Origin: Pseudomonas lurida
Lineage (GTDB): Bacteria > Pseudomonadota > Gammaproteobacteria > Pseudomonadales > Pseudomonadaceae
Length of the DNA: 64,000 bases
Direction of reading: 5' to 3'
Assembly: GCF_002563895.1 (NCBI RefSeq)
Contig: NZ_PDJB01000001.1
Span: 5,687,501 to 5,751,500 of the forward strand
The notes under the pieces are model-generated. The model saw only the letters and a list, made by a program, of their open reading frames with translations. It had not been told where the DNA came from and searched no databases. The stretch's first letter is position 1. Every line of letters begins with the position of its first letter. Shown here in pieces: positions 48,452 to 58,439 of this stretch. The position numbers were made by a program, and so were the translations under genes.

Positions 48452-50350
48452 ATGAGCCTATTAGAAGAAAACCAAGCCACCGACCTGGAACAGATGGTTG
48501 GCCTCACCCGCCGCCGCTTCATCGGCGCCGGTGCCTTGTGCGGTGCCGCGATGTTCCTCGGTGGCAACCTGCTGACCCGCAGTGCGCTGGCCGTCAACGC
48601 CACCAGCGCCAGCCCGCTGCTGGGCTTTACCAGCATCGCCGCCGCCACCAGCGACGCTATCACCTTGCCGCCGGGGTACAGCGCCTCCGTGCTGATCAGT
48701 TGGGGCCAGCCGCTGAGCAAGAGCGCCCCGGCCTTCGACCCATCCGGCAACGGCACGGCCAAGGCCCAGGAACAGCAGTTCGGCGACAATAACGACGGCA
48801 TGAGCCTGTTCGCTTTCCCTGGCGACGACAACCGCGCACTGATGGCGATCAACAACGAGTACACCAACTACCGCTACCTCTTCGCCCATGGCGGCGCGCC
48901 GCAATCGGCCGAAGACGTGCACAAGGCCCAGGCCAGCGAAGGGGTGTCAGTGATCGAAGTGCAGCGCAAGGGCGACACGTGGCAGTTCGTCCAGGACTCA
49001 CGCTACAACCGCCGCATCCACGGCAACTCGCCGATCCGCCTCAGCGGTCCCGCCGCCGGCCACGCCTGGCTGAAAACCAGCGCCGACAAAACCGGCAAGA
49101 AAGTGCTCGGCACCTTCCAGAACTGCGCCAACGGCAAGACGCCATGGGGCACCTACCTGACGTGTGAAGAGAACTTCACTGACTGCTTCGGCAGCAGCAA
49201 CCCACAGCAAACCTTCGACGCCGGGCAGAAACGCTACGGCGTGGTCGCGGCCAGCAAAGACATCAACTGGCACCCACACGACCCGCGCTTTGACCTGGCC
49301 AAAAACCCCAACGAACTCAACCGCCATGGCTGGGTAGTGGAAATCGACCCGTTCGACCCGCACTCCACGCCGGTCAAGCGCACCGCCCTGGGCCGCTTCA
49401 AGCACGAAAACGCCGCCCTGGCCGAAACCCGTGACGGCCGCGCCGTGGTGTACATGGGCGACGACGAGCGCGGCGAATTCATCTACAAATTCATCAGCCG
49501 CGACAAGATCAATCACAAGAACCCCAAGGCCAACAAGGACCTGCTCGACCACGGCACCTTGTACGTGGCGATCTTCGACGCAGGTGACGGCAACGCCGAC
49601 CAACCCAAGGGCAAGGGCCAGTGGGTCGAACTGACGCACGGCAAGAATGGCATCGACGCCAGCACCGGCTTCGCCAGCCAGGCCGAAGTGCTGATCCATG
49701 CGCGCCTCGCCGCCAGCGTGGTGAAAGCCACTCGTATGGACCGCCCGGAATGGATCGTGGTCAGCCCGACCGATGGCCAGGTCTATTGCACCCTCACCAA
49801 CAACGCCAAGCGCGGTGAAGACGGCCAGCCGGTGGGCGGCCCCAACCCGCGCGAGAAAAACGTCTACGGCCAGATCCTGCGCTGGAAGGCCGACGCCGAT
49901 AATCACGGAGCCAGTGATTTCAGCTGGGACCTGTTCGTGGTGGCCGGCAATCCTGGTGTACACGCAGGTTTGCCAAAGGGCGGCTCGTCGAACATCAACC
50001 CGCAGAACATGTTCAACAGCCCCGATGGCCTGGGTTTCGACAAGGCCGGGCGCTTGTGGATTCTCACCGACGGCGACTACAGCAACGCCGGTGACTTCGC
50101 GGGGATGGGCAATAACCAGATGCTCTGTGCCGACCCTGCCACTGGGGAAATCCGTCGTTTCATGGTCGGACCGGTGGCCTGTGAAGTGACGGGCATCAGC
50201 TTCTCGCCCGATCAGAAGACACTGTTCGTGGGGATTCAGCACCCTGGCGAAACCGGCGGGTCCACCTGGCCGGAGCATCTGCCGAACGGCAAGCCGCGTT
50301 CGTCGGTGATGGCGATTCGGCGCGATGATGGCGGCATCGTCGGCGCCTGA
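48452..50350 (+). CDS. PhoX family protein (DUF839), Tat-exported
   Basis: A 632-residue protein with a Tat signal TRRRFIGAGALCGAAMFLGG (residues 19-38) followed by the PhoX-like beta-propeller. PhoX-type alkaline phosphatases use Fe and Ca and hydrolyse phosphomonoesters in the periplasm when phosphate is scarce. Conserved segments are PWGTYLTCEENFTDCFG, GWVVEIDPFDPHSTPVKRTALGRFKHENA and SPDGLGFDKAGRLWILTDGD. The start ATG 48452 has CAGGGAGCC upstream. Whether this one is a phosphatase was not tested; several DUF839 members lack it. Confidence 0.9.
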   Translation: MSLLEENQATDLEQMVGLTRRRFIGAGALCGAAMFLGGNLLTRSALAVNATSASPLLGFTSIAAATSDAITLPPGYSASVLISWGQPLSKSAPAFDPSGNGTAKAQEQQFGDNNDGMSLFAFPGDDNRALMAINNEYTNYRYLFAHGGAPQSAEDVHKAQASEGVSVIEVQRKGDTWQFVQDSRYNRRIHGNSPIRLSGPAAGHAWLKTSADKTGKKVLGTFQNCANGKTPWGTYLTCEENFTDCFGSSNPQQTFDAGQKRYGVVAASKDINWHPHDPRFDLAKNPNELNRHGWVVEIDPFDPHSTPVKRTALGRFKHENAALAETRDGRAVVYMGDDERGEFIYKFISRDKINHKNPKANKDLLDHGTLYVAIFDAGDGNADQPKGKGQWVELTHGKNGIDASTGFASQAEVLIHARLAASVVKATRMDRPEWIVVSPTDGQVYCTLTNNAKRGEDGQPVGGPNPREKNVYGQILRWKADADNHGASDFSWDLFVVAGNPGVHAGLPKGGSSNINPQNMFNSPDGLGFDKAGRLWILTDGDYSNAGDFAGMGNNQMLCADPATGEIRRFMVGPVACEVTGISFSPDQKTLFVGIQHPGETGGSTWPEHLPNGKPRSSVMAIRRDDGGIVGA

Positions 50351-50359
50351 TAGCCCCTG

Positions 50360-50443
50360 TTCGCGAGCAAGCCCGCTCCCACCATTGACCGAGTTCCAAC
50401 ATAAAAAAGCGGTCGACTGTGGGAGCGCGCCTGCTCGCGAAGG
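50360..50443. repeat. Pair of REP sequences in the opposite (tail-to-tail) order
   Basis: TTCGCGAGCAAGCCCGCTCC at 50360 and CTGTGGGAGCGCGCCTGC at 50417 are REP arms turned the other way from the doublets elsewhere. They lie between the PhoX gene and srkA. Confidence 0.8.
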
Positions 50444-50521
50444 CGTCCGAACAGCCACCACCTATCGATGCTGTTACCATAGCCGGCCGGACGCGGCGCC
50501 CTGCTGCGCGCAGGAGTTCGC

Positions 50522-51496
50522 ATGGCCCATCCGTTTGAAACACTCACCCCCGACCTGGTGCTCGACGCTGTCGAAAGCATCGGTTTCCTCAGCGATGCTC
50601 GCGTCCTGGCGCTCAACAGCTACGAAAACCGCGTGTATCAAGTGGGCATCGAGGATTCGGAGCCACTGATCGCCAAGTTCTACCGCCCGCAACGCTGGAC
50701 CAACGAGGCGATCCTCGAAGAACACCGATTCACCTTCGAACTGGCGGAATGCGAAGTGCCGGTGGTCGCGCCCCTCATCCACGACGGCGAAAGCCTGTTC
50801 GAGCATGCCGGGTTCCGTTTCACCTTGTTCCCACGCCGTGGTGGCCGTGCGCCGGAGCCGGGCAATCTCGACCAGCTTTACCGTCTTGGGCAACTGCTCG
50901 GTCGTTTGCATGCAGTGGGTTCCACGCGTCCGTTCGAACACCGTGAAGCCCTGGGCGTGAAGAACTTCGGTCACGACTCCCTCACCACCTTGCTGGAAGG
51001 CAACTTCATTCCCAAGAGCCTGTTGCCCGCCTACGAGTCCGTGGCCCGCGACCTGCTCAAGCGTGTGGAAGAGGTGTACAAGGCCACGCCGCACAAGAAC
51101 ATCCGCATGCATGGCGATTGCCACCCCGGCAACATGATGTGCCGCGACGAGATGTTCCATATCGTCGACCTGGATGACTGCCGCATGGGCCCGGCGGTGC
51201 AAGACCTGTGGATGATGCTCGCCGGCGATCGCCAGGAATGCCTGGGCCAGTTGTCGGAGCTGATGGACGGTTACCAGGAATTCCACGACTTCGATCCGCG
51301 TGAATTGGCGCTGATCGAACCCCTGCGCGCCCTGCGCCTGATGCATTACAGCGCCTGGCTGGCACGGCGCTGGGATGACCCGGCGTTCCCCCACAGCTTT
51401 CCGTGGTTTGGCAGCGAGCGCTATTGGGGTGACCAGGTGCTGGCGTTGCGCGAACAGCTCTCGGCCCTGAACGAAGAGCCCCTCAAGCTCTTCTGA
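50522..51496 (+). CDS. srkA: Stress response kinase A (YihE/RdoA family)
   Basis: SrkA is an eukaryotic-type Ser/Thr kinase that counters MazEF-linked death under Cpx or oxidative stress in E. coli. The 324-residue protein has NRVYQVGIEDSEPLIAKFYRP (ATP-binding Lys in AKFYRP), the catalytic loop HGDCHPGNMM, and IVDLDDCRMGPAVQDLWMM, in which the metal Asp lies. APH family kinases share these motifs. It is followed by a REP doublet. The partner dsbA seen next to srkA in E. coli is not adjacent here. Confidence 0.92.
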   Translation: MAHPFETLTPDLVLDAVESIGFLSDARVLALNSYENRVYQVGIEDSEPLIAKFYRPQRWTNEAILEEHRFTFELAECEVPVVAPLIHDGESLFEHAGFRFTLFPRRGGRAPEPGNLDQLYRLGQLLGRLHAVGSTRPFEHREALGVKNFGHDSLTTLLEGNFIPKSLLPAYESVARDLLKRVEEVYKATPHKNIRMHGDCHPGNMMCRDEMFHIVDLDDCRMGPAVQDLWMMLAGDRQECLGQLSELMDGYQEFHDFDPRELALIEPLRALRLMHYSAWLARRWDDPAFPHSFPWFGSERYWGDQVLALREQLSALNEEPLKLF

Positions 51497-51510
51497 CCCT
51501 ACCCTCTCCT

Positions 51511-51598
51511 TGTGGGCGCTGGCTTGCCTGCGATGCAGGCAACTCGGTGTCCCTGTGGCACCCGGGTGTCGCCATCGCAGGCAAGCCAGCGCCCACAG
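51511..51598. repeat. REPIN between srkA and rarD
   Basis: TGTGGGCGCTGGCTTGCC at the left and ATCGCAGGCAAGCCAGCG with CCCACA at the right (51574-51598) are nearly perfect inverted arms with about 39 bases between. The two arms match each other better than in most doublets here, suggesting a recent insertion. Confidence 0.9.
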
Positions 51599-51670
51599 AA
51601 AAGCGCCGCCCATTGCCTGACAAAAATCCTTACAATCGCGCTTTGTTAGCTGCCTAAGCAAGGATTCTCA

Positions 51671-52555
51671 ATGCAAGCCGCCAACCCCCGCAAGGGGTAC
51701 ATACTGGGCCTGAGCGCCTACGTCATCTGGGGTCTGTTCCCGCTCTACTTCAAAGCCATCGCCAGCGTCCCGGCCGCCGAGATTATCGTGCACCGCGTGC
51801 TGTGGTCGGCGCTGTTCGGCGCGTTGTTGCTGATGGTATGGAAGCACCCTGGCTGGTTCCGCGAACTGCGCGACAACCCCAAGCGCCTGGCGATCCTGGC
51901 ACTCAGTGGTTCGTTGATCGCGGGTAACTGGCTGACCTACGTGTGGTCGGTGAACAGCGGGCGCATGCTGGAAGCGAGCCTGGGTTACTACATCAACCCG
52001 CTGGTGAATGTGGTGTTGGGCATGCTGATCCTGGGCGAGCGCCTGCGCCGCTTGCAGTGGGTCGCGGTCGGGTTGGCTGCGGTGGGTGTGGCACAACAGG
52101 TGTGGCAGGTGGGCAGCTTGCCGTGGGTGTCGCTGGTGCTGGCGTTGACCTTTGGCTTCTACGGGCTGATCCGCAAACAGGCGCCGGTCAAGGCGCTACC
52201 GGGGCTGGTGGTGGAGACCTGGATGCTGGTGCCGATTGCCGTGGCGTGGTTGCTCTTCAACCCATCGGCCCACAGCGCACAGATGGCGTTCTGGAGTACG
52301 TCCGAAGCCTGGTGGCTGGTGGCCGCGGGCCCGGTGACGCTGATCCCGCTGGTCTGTTTCAACGCCGCCGCACGGCACTTGCCCTACACCGCCCTGGGCT
52401 TCTTGCAATACGTGGCGCCGACGCTGGTACTGCTGGAAGCCGTGCTGCTGTTCGGCGAACACCTGGCGCCGAGCACGTTGACCGCCTTCGCCTTCATCTG
52501 GGCGGGCCTGGTGGTATACAGCGTGGATATCTGGCTGAGCGTGCGAAAAAGCTGA
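51671..52555 (+). CDS. rarD: EamA family transporter RarD
   Basis: RarD is an inner membrane DMT-superfamily protein of about ten helices and two EamA halves, first linked to chloramphenicol sensitivity; the physiological substrate is not known. The 294 residues begin MQAANPRKGYILGLSAYVIWGLFPLYFKAI, the RarD signature. VWSVNSGRMLEASLGYYINPLVNVVLGMLILGERL is typical of the family. After the gene comes a hairpin (52574-52604) and two DnaA boxes. Confidence 0.93.
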   Translation: MQAANPRKGYILGLSAYVIWGLFPLYFKAIASVPAAEIIVHRVLWSALFGALLLMVWKHPGWFRELRDNPKRLAILALSGSLIAGNWLTYVWSVNSGRMLEASLGYYINPLVNVVLGMLILGERLRRLQWVAVGLAAVGVAQQVWQVGSLPWVSLVLALTFGFYGLIRKQAPVKALPGLVVETWMLVPIAVAWLLFNPSAHSAQMAFWSTSEAWWLVAAGPVTLIPLVCFNAAARHLPYTALGFLQYVAPTLVLLEAVLLFGEHLAPSTLTAFAFIWAGLVVYSVDIWLSVRKS

Positions 52556-52573
52556 TCAAATAACGTACAAACC

Positions 52574-52604
52574 TCTGCAAGCCAATACACACGTGGCTTG
52601 CAGA
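52574..52604. repeat. Perfect 11-bp inverted repeat after rarD
   Basis: TCTGCAAGCCA pairs with TGGCTTGCAGA around ATACACACG. No T tract follows (ACATCCACCCC), so it is not a canonical terminator for rarD. It could be a protein site or a rho-dependent end structure. Confidence 0.6.
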
Positions 52605-52618
52605 CATCCACCCCAAGG

Positions 52619-52739
52619 TTATCCACAACCTGATCCCCGCCATTTGTGCACAAGCCCTTGAAACTGCTCGTTTTTTGCTCAGACAGCGGAGAAGCCCGGC
52701 CGACGTGGGCTGGCGCCGGGTCTCTACAGGTTATCCACA
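52619..52739 (+). promoter_or_regulatory. Two consensus DnaA boxes (TTATCCACA) in an intergenic region
   Basis: TTATCCACA occurs at 52619-52627 and 52731-52739 in direct orientation, both outside genes, in the 223-bp space between rarD and gcvR. A looser near-copy TTGTGCACA lies between them. oriC of pseudomonads sits near dnaA/rpmH, not here. The same nonamer occurs in codons of spoVR, cca, pqqB and the PepSY gene, so chance must be weighed, but clustering in an intergenic region is notable. Confidence 0.5.
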
Positions 52740-52778
52740 GGCCCATGCAAGATTTCGATGCATAACCCTGTGGGCAGA

Positions 52779-53291
52779 TCATTCCTCGTTATGCAGTTCC
52801 ACCATCAGGTCGTCCGCCAGGGTTTCCAGGGATTGCTGCAAGTCATCCAGGGATAACGTCGCCGGCACCTGCAACAGCGCCTCGGCGGTAAACAACGGGT
52901 CACCGCTCATGGGCGCTGGGCGCACATCCGTGCTGAGACTCCCCAAGTTCACACCCTGCTTGCTCAACAAGGCCGTGATCTCGCGCACGATGCCCGAGCG
53001 GTCATTGCCCACAAGCGTCATCACAATCGACTTGGATGCCACTGCCTGGCCGGTGCTGCCCTCACCCACCAGCACACGAATGCCATGTGTGGACAAATCC
53101 TCCAGCGCGCCCACCAGGGCTTGACGGTTTTCCGCCGGCACGCTGACCCGCAGAATCCCGGCGAACTGCCCGGCCATGTGAGCCATGCGGCTTTCCAGCC
53201 AGTTGCCACCGTGGGCAGCGATGTTCTGCGCAATGCGTTCAACCACGCCGGGTTTGTCGGCGGCGATAATTGTGAGTACAAGATGGTCCAT
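52779..53291 (-). CDS. GcvR-type glycine cleavage regulator (tandem ACT domains)
   Basis: This 170-residue protein consists of two ACT domains: MDHLVLTIIAADKPGVVERIAQNIAAHGGNW (residues 1-75) and SIVMTLVGNDRSGIVREITALLSKQGVNLGSL (88-165). ACT domains bind amino acids. GcvR in E. coli binds the activator GcvA and represses the glycine cleavage operon, but no gcv gene is nearby. Homologues in Pseudomonas are often annotated only as glycine cleavage system protein R. It is divergent from glcB across 267 bases. Confidence 0.87.
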   Translation of the reverse strand: MDHLVLTIIAADKPGVVERIAQNIAAHGGNWLESRMAHMAGQFAGILRVSVPAENRQALVGALEDLSTHGIRVLVGEGSTGQAVASKSIVMTLVGNDRSGIVREITALLSKQGVNLGSLSTDVRPAPMSGDPLFTAEALLQVPATLSLDDLQQSLETLADDLMVELHNEE

Positions 53292-53558
53292 GGTGAAGCC
53301 CTCTGGAATTCAATCTACAAGGTGGACCCGGAAGGCCCCGATCACAAATCGTGTACCATTTTTATATTTATCTGGAACAATCCAATAGTTTTTTGAGAAC
53401 ATCCGGTTCTCCGCTGTGACCGTACGACCAAAGTGGGTCGCTAAACGACGTATTTAGTCTAATTTTCACAACCGCAAGTCATCATGTAGTATGCCCAACC
53501 GTGCACTACATAATGAAAATCTGAAAAAGCGCATAAGCTCCGCAGAGTGAGGCAAGCA

Positions 53559-55736
53559 ATGACTGAACACGTTCAAGTCGGTGGCCTGCAGGTCGCCAAA
53601 GTCCTGTTCGACTTCGTGAACAACGAAGCCATTCCTGGTACCGGCATCACTGCCGACCAGTTCTGGGCCGGTGCCGACAAGGTCATCCATGACCTGGCAC
53701 CGAAGAACAAAGCCCTACTCGCCAAACGCGACGATTTCCAAGCGCGGATCGATACCTGGCACCAAACCCAAGCTGGCCAGGCCCACGACCCGGTGGCCTA
53801 CAAGGCCTTCCTGCAAGACATCGGATACCTGCTGCCAGAAGCCGCAGACTTCCAGGCCACGACCCAAAATGTCGATGACGAAATCGCACGCATGGCCGGC
53901 CCCCAGCTGGTAGTGCCGGTGATGAACGCCCGCTTCGCCCTCAACGCCTCGAACGCGCGCTGGGGTTCGCTGTACGACGCACTGTATGGCACCGATGCCA
54001 TTAGCGAAGCCGACGGCGCCGAGAAAGGCCAGGGCTACAACAAGGTGCGGGGCGACAAGGTTATTGCCTTCGCACGCGCCTTCCTCGACGAAGCCGCACC
54101 GCTCAGCGCCGGCAGCCATGTGGATTCCACCGGCTACAAGATCGTCGATGGCACGCTGATCGTCAGCCTCAAGGGCGGCAGCAACAGCGGCCTGCGTGAC
54201 GACGCGCAACTGATCGGCTTCCAGGGCGACACTGCCCAACCCATCGCGATCCTGTTGAAACACAACGGCCTGCACTTCGAGATCCAGATCGACGCCAGCA
54301 CCCCGGTCGGCCAGACCGACGCCGCCGGCGTCAAAGATGTGCTGGTGGAAGCCGCGCTGACCACCATCATGGACTGCGAAGACTCGGTCGCTGCCGTGGA
54401 TGCCGACGACAAAGTGGTGATCTACCGTAACTGGCTCGGCCTGATGAAGGGCGACCTGGCCGAAGAAGTGGCCAAGGGCGGCAAGACGTTCACCCGCACC
54501 ATGAACGCCGACCGCGTCTACACCGGCGTGGATGGCAAGGACGTGACGCTGCACGGTCGTTCGCTGCTGTTCGTGCGTAACGTTGGCCATCTGATGACCA
54601 TCGACGCGATCCTCGACAAAGACGGCAACGAGGTCCCTGAAGGCATCCTCGACGGCCTGCTCACCAGCCTGGCGGCCATCCATAGCCTCAACGGCAACAG
54701 CAGCCGCAAGAACAGCCGCACCGGTTCCGTGTACATCGTTAAACCGAAGATGCACGGCCCGGAAGAAGTGGCGTTCACCAACGAGTTGTTCGGTCGCATC
54801 GAAGACGTGCTGAACCTGCCGCGCAACACGCTGAAGGTCGGCATCATGGACGAGGAGCGCCGCACCACGGTCAACCTCAAGGCCTGCATCAAGGCCGCCA
54901 GCGAGCGCGTGGTGTTTATCAACACCGGCTTCCTCGACCGCACCGGCGACGAGATCCATACGTCCATGGAAGCCGGCGCGATGGTGCGCAAGGCGGCCAT
55001 GAAGGCGGAAAAATGGATCGGCGCCTACGAGAACTGGAACGTCGATATCGGCTTGAGCACCGGCCTGCAAGGTCGCGCGCAGATCGGCAAAGGCATGTGG
55101 GCCATGCCCGACCTGATGGCGGCGATGCTCGAACAGAAAATCGCTCACCCACTGGCCGGCGCCAACACCGCCTGGGTGCCGTCGCCAACCGCAGCGGCGC
55201 TGCACGCGTTGCACTACCACAAGGTCGATGTGTTCGCCCGCCAGGCCGAACTGGCCAAACGCGAGCGCGCCTCGGTGGACGACATCCTGACTATTCCCCT
55301 GGCGCAGAACACCGATTGGTCCGAGGAAGAAATCCGCAACGAGCTGGACAACAACGCCCAGGGCATCCTCGGCTATGTCGTGCGCTGGATCGACCAGGGC
55401 GTCGGCTGTTCGAAAGTGCCGGACATCAACGATGTAGGCCTGATGGAGGACCGCGCCACCCTGCGTATCTCCAGCCAGCACATCGCCAACTGGCTGCGCC
55501 ACGGCATCGTCACCGAAGCCCAGGTGCTGGAAAGCCTCAAGCGTATGGCGCCGGTGGTGGACCGCCAGAATGCCGGGGACAAACTGTATCGCCCACTGGC
55601 GCCGGATTTCGACAGCAACATCGCGTTCCAGGCAGCGGTGGAGTTGGTGATTGAAGGCACCAAGCAGCCTAACGGCTACACCGAGCCGGTGCTGCACCGT
55701 CGGCGTCGGGAGTTCAAGGCCAAGAACGGCCTGTAA
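53559..55736 (+). CDS. glcB: Malate synthase G
   Basis: GlcB condenses glyoxylate with acetyl-CoA to malate, letting cells use glycolate, acetate or fatty acids. The 725-residue G isoform starts [20 protein letters not shown] at ATG 53559. Conserved active-site segments: [18 protein letters not shown] (metal Glu/Asp), [16 protein letters not shown], and [13 protein letters not shown]. It is a separate transcription unit, with the 267-base region upstream containing an inverted repeat (CGACC/GGTCG near 53426-53441) and a strong terminator downstream. Confidence 0.98.
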   Translation: MTEHVQVGGLQVAKVLFDFVNNEAIPGTGITADQFWAGADKVIHDLAPKNKALLAKRDDFQARIDTWHQTQAGQAHDPVAYKAFLQDIGYLLPEAADFQATTQNVDDEIARMAGPQLVVPVMNARFALNASNARWGSLYDALYGTDAISEADGAEKGQGYNKVRGDKVIAFARAFLDEAAPLSAGSHVDSTGYKIVDGTLIVSLKGGSNSGLRDDAQLIGFQGDTAQPIAILLKHNGLHFEIQIDASTPVGQTDAAGVKDVLVEAALTTIMDCEDSVAAVDADDKVVIYRNWLGLMKGDLAEEVAKGGKTFTRTMNADRVYTGVDGKDVTLHGRSLLFVRNVGHLMTIDAILDKDGNEVPEGILDGLLTSLAAIHSLNGNSSRKNSRTGSVYIVKPKMHGPEEVAFTNELFGRIEDVLNLPRNTLKVGIMDEERRTTVNLKACIKAASERVVFINTGFLDRTGDEIHTSMEAGAMVRKAAMKAEKWIGAYENWNVDIGLSTGLQGRAQIGKGMWAMPDLMAAMLEQKIAHPLAGANTAWVPSPTAAALHALHYHKVDVFARQAELAKRERASVDDILTIPLAQNTDWSEEEIRNELDNNAQGILGYVVRWIDQGVGCSKVPDINDVGLMEDRATLRISSQHIANWLRHGIVTEAQVLESLKRMAPVVDRQNAGDKLYRPLAPDFDSNIAFQAAVELVIEGTKQPNGYTEPVLHRRRREFKAKNGL

Positions 55737-55738
55737 AT

Positions 55739-55771
55739 AAAAAGCCCTGATCGCGAGATCAGGGCTTTTTT
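55739..55771 (+). terminator. Terminator of glcB
   Basis: AAAGCCCTGATC pairs with GATCAGGGCTTT around GCGA and is followed by a T tract; it begins three bases after the glcB stop. Confidence 0.94.
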
Positions 55772-55823
55772 ATGGGGTCAGGGAGAGCGAGCCGGCCGCA
55801 TCGCTGGCAAGCCCGTAAGAAAG

Positions 55824-56270
55824 TCAGGAGGCCATCCCCAACTCTCGCTTGACCATCTTCGCCAACTTCACGCTATCAATCGGCTTGAGCAGGAAGTCCA
55901 CCACGCTCAAATGCATCGCATCAATCACGTCCGGCGCTTCCGCGTCCCCCGACATAATGATGATCGGCAATGCCGCACGCGTGGACTCGCGCACCTGGCG
56001 GATCAGTTCCAGGCCATTGCTGGGCGCCATGCGCAGGTCAGTGATCAACAAACCGATAGAGCTGCTGGACTTCAACAAATCCCACGCCGCCTCACCACTT
56101 TCGGCGGTCATGCAACGAATACCGTCCAGCCCCAGGATCTCCGCCAGCAATTCACGTGCGTCCTTGTCGTCGTCAACAATCAACACACGTTGTGGCGGTA
56201 AATCAGGCTCCAGCATCACGGCGCTCAGCGCCTCGCGCTCGGCATCACTCAAAATATCGTGGTCGGACAT
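55824..56270 (-). CDS. Receiver-only response regulator
   Basis: A 148-residue protein starting MSDHDILSDAEREALSAVML with a 45-residue N-terminal extension, then a CheY-like receiver: acidic pair in LIVDDDKDA, phospho-acceptor Asp in LLITDLRMAP, Thr/Ser in IIIMSGDA, Lys in FLLKPID. There is no output domain and no histidine kinase next to it. An upstream ATG at 56336 would add residues with weak support; I choose 56270. It is divergent from the DUF294 gene across about 207 bases. Confidence 0.9.
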   Translation of the reverse strand: MSDHDILSDAEREALSAVMLEPDLPPQRVLIVDDDKDARELLAEILGLDGIRCMTAESGEAAWDLLKSSSSIGLLITDLRMAPSNGLELIRQVRESTRAALPIIIMSGDAEAPDVIDAMHLSVVDFLLKPIDSVKLAKMVKRELGMAS

Positions 56271-56477
56271 ACGGTTCTCAGCAGTTCTAATCAATCTCCC
56301 AGCACACTCGTCAGACATCTGCGGAAGGGCGAACAATGTGCACTTCGTCGGAAAGTTTGCCTAGTGGGCGTTCTACGGGTTTTGGACGATAGTCATGTAA
56401 GGTTTTTCCCTAGGTGTGTGCCGTTTGTATCGACCTAGACTTACGTCCAATGGGCACCCGCTGCGCAGGAGTCGACC

Positions 56478-58439
56478 ATGAGGGACGATAACGACAAAAA
56501 AAACGCGGTCACTGTTATGAGTAAAGCTGATGCCTTCGCCCAGGCGGGGAAAACTGCTGTGTTGCAAAACATTCACGGCACCCTGCAGTTCCTGCAACGC
56601 TTCCCGCCGTTCAACCAAATGGAAAATGCCCACCTGGCGTTTCTGGTGGAACAGTGCCAGTTACGCTTTTATGGCCCCGGCGACAGCATCCTCAAACCGT
56701 CGGGCGGGCCGGTTGAGCACTTTTACATCGTCAAGCAGGGCCGCGTGGTGGGAGAGCGGCCGGACAGCGCCGAAACCACCTTTGAAATCACCACCGGCGA
56801 ATGCTTCCCCCTGGCAGCGCTATTGGGCGAACGGGCGACCCGCACCGAGCACAAGGCCGCCGAAGACACTTTCTGCCTGCAACTGAACAAGCCAGCCTTT
56901 ATCAAGCTGTTCGCGCTTTCCAGCCCGTTTCGAGACTTTGCCTTGCGCGGCGTCAGCAGCCTGTTGGACCAGGTCAACCAGCAAGTGCAGCAGAAGGCGG
57001 TGGAAACCCTTGGCACTCAATACTCGCTGAACACTCGCCTCGGCGAATTGGCCATGCGCCACCCGGTTACGTGCAGCCCAACCACACCCCTGCGTGAAGC
57101 CGTCACGCTGATGCATGAGCAACAGGTGGGCAGCATTGTGATTGTCGACGAGCTCAAGGCGCCCTTGGGGATTTTCACCCTGCGCGACTTGCGCCAGGTC
57201 GTGGCGGACGGCACCAGTGACTTCAGCCAGGGCATCGAAGGCCATATGACCCAGGCGCCCTTCTTCCTCACCCCGGACCACAGCGCTTTCGATGCGGCGA
57301 TTGCCATGACCGAACGGCACATTGCCCATGTGTGCCTGGTCAAGGACCAGCGCCTGTGCGGCGTGGTGTCCGAGCGCGACCTGTTTTCCCTGCAACGGGT
57401 GGACCTGGTGCACCTGGCGCGCACTATCCGCAACGCACCGCGGGTGGACAACCTGGTGGCGATTCGCGGCGAGATCGGCCAGTTGGTCGAGCGCATGCTG
57501 GCCCATGGCGCGTCGTCCACCCAGATCACCCACATTATTACGCTGCTCAACGATCACACCGTGTGCCGGGTGATCGAGCTGACCCTCGCCGAAAAAGGCG
57601 ACCCTGGCGTGCCATTCAGTTGGTTGTGCTTTGGCAGCGAAGGTCGCCGCGAGCAGACGCTGTACACCGATCAGGACAACGGCATCCTGTTCGACGCCCG
57701 GGACGCCGCTGAAGCGGCCGAGATTCGTGGCCGCCTGTTACCGCTCGCGCAGCAGATCAACCAGAGCCTGGCGCTGTGCGGGTTCAGCCTGTGCAAGGGC
57801 AACATCATGGCCGGCAACCCGGAGTTGTGCTTGTCGCGTGCCGAATGGGCGCGGCGGTTTGCGGCGTTTATCCGCGAGGCAACACCGGAGAACCTGCTGG
57901 GCTCCAGCATCTATTTCGACCTGCGTGTGGTGTGGGGCGATGAGCGTGGTTGCGAACAATTGCGCCAGGGCATCCTCGATCAGGTCGCTGACAACCGCTT
58001 GTTCCAACGCATGCTCGCCGAAAACGCGTTGCGCCAGCGACCGCCCGTCGGCCGTTTTCGCGAGTTTGTGCTGACGCGTAAAGGCAGCGAGAAGGCCACT
58101 CTCGACCTCAAGGTGCAGGGCCTTACGCCCTTTGTCGACGGCGCCCGCCTGCTGGCCCTGGCCAATGGCATCCACACCAACAACACCCTGGAGCGCCTGC
58201 GCCAACTGGTGGTCAAGGAAGTGATCGAGCCCCTGGACGGCGCGGCGTATGAAGAGGCCTACCACTTTATCCAGCAAACCCGCATGCAACAGCACCAGTT
58301 GCAGACCCGCGAGAACCAGCCGTATTCCAACCGCGTCGACCCTGAAAGCCTCAACCACCTGGACCGGCGCATCCTGCGTGAATCCCTGCGCCAGGCCCAG
58401 CGCCTGCAAAGCAGCCTGACGTTGCGGTATCAGCTGTGA
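56478..58439 (+). CDS. cNMP-binding, CBS-pair and DUF294 nucleotidyltransferase-like protein
   Basis: A 653-residue multidomain protein: cyclic nucleotide-binding fold (about residues 35-150; RFYGPGDSILKPSGGPVEHFYIVKQGRVV), two CBS domains (about 170-300; EQQVGSIVIVDELKAPLGIFTLRDL and AHVCLVKDQRLCGVVSERDLF), then DUF294 (nucleotidyltransferase-like, about 325-470, with LCFGSEGRREQTLYTDQDNGILF carrying GSxGRxE and DxD-like DQDN) and its C-terminal helical domain. Such proteins are predicted GlnD-like nucleotidyltransferases that sense adenylates or cNMP. ATG 56478 has AGGAG seven bases upstream. It overlaps the exonuclease gene by four bases. Confidence 0.9.
   Translation: MRDDNDKKNAVTVMSKADAFAQAGKTAVLQNIHGTLQFLQRFPPFNQMENAHLAFLVEQCQLRFYGPGDSILKPSGGPVEHFYIVKQGRVVGERPDSAETTFEITTGECFPLAALLGERATRTEHKAAEDTFCLQLNKPAFIKLFALSSPFRDFALRGVSSLLDQVNQQVQQKAVETLGTQYSLNTRLGELAMRHPVTCSPTTPLREAVTLMHEQQVGSIVIVDELKAPLGIFTLRDLRQVVADGTSDFSQGIEGHMTQAPFFLTPDHSAFDAAIAMTERHIAHVCLVKDQRLCGVVSERDLFSLQRVDLVHLARTIRNAPRVDNLVAIRGEIGQLVERMLAHGASSTQITHIITLLNDHTVCRVIELTLAEKGDPGVPFSWLCFGSEGRREQTLYTDQDNGILFDARDAAEAAEIRGRLLPLAQQINQSLALCGFSLCKGNIMAGNPELCLSRAEWARRFAAFIREATPENLLGSSIYFDLRVVWGDERGCEQLRQGILDQVADNRLFQRMLAENALRQRPPVGRFREFVLTRKGSEKATLDLKVQGLTPFVDGARLLALANGIHTNNTLERLRQLVVKEVIEPLDGAAYEEAYHFIQQTRMQQHQLQTRENQPYSNRVDPESLNHLDRRILRESLRQAQRLQSSLTLRYQL

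Noticed and set aside
55797..55820. REP-like fragment after glcB (ATCGCTGGCAAGCCC)
   Set aside because: Too degenerate and without a partner to list as a repeat.
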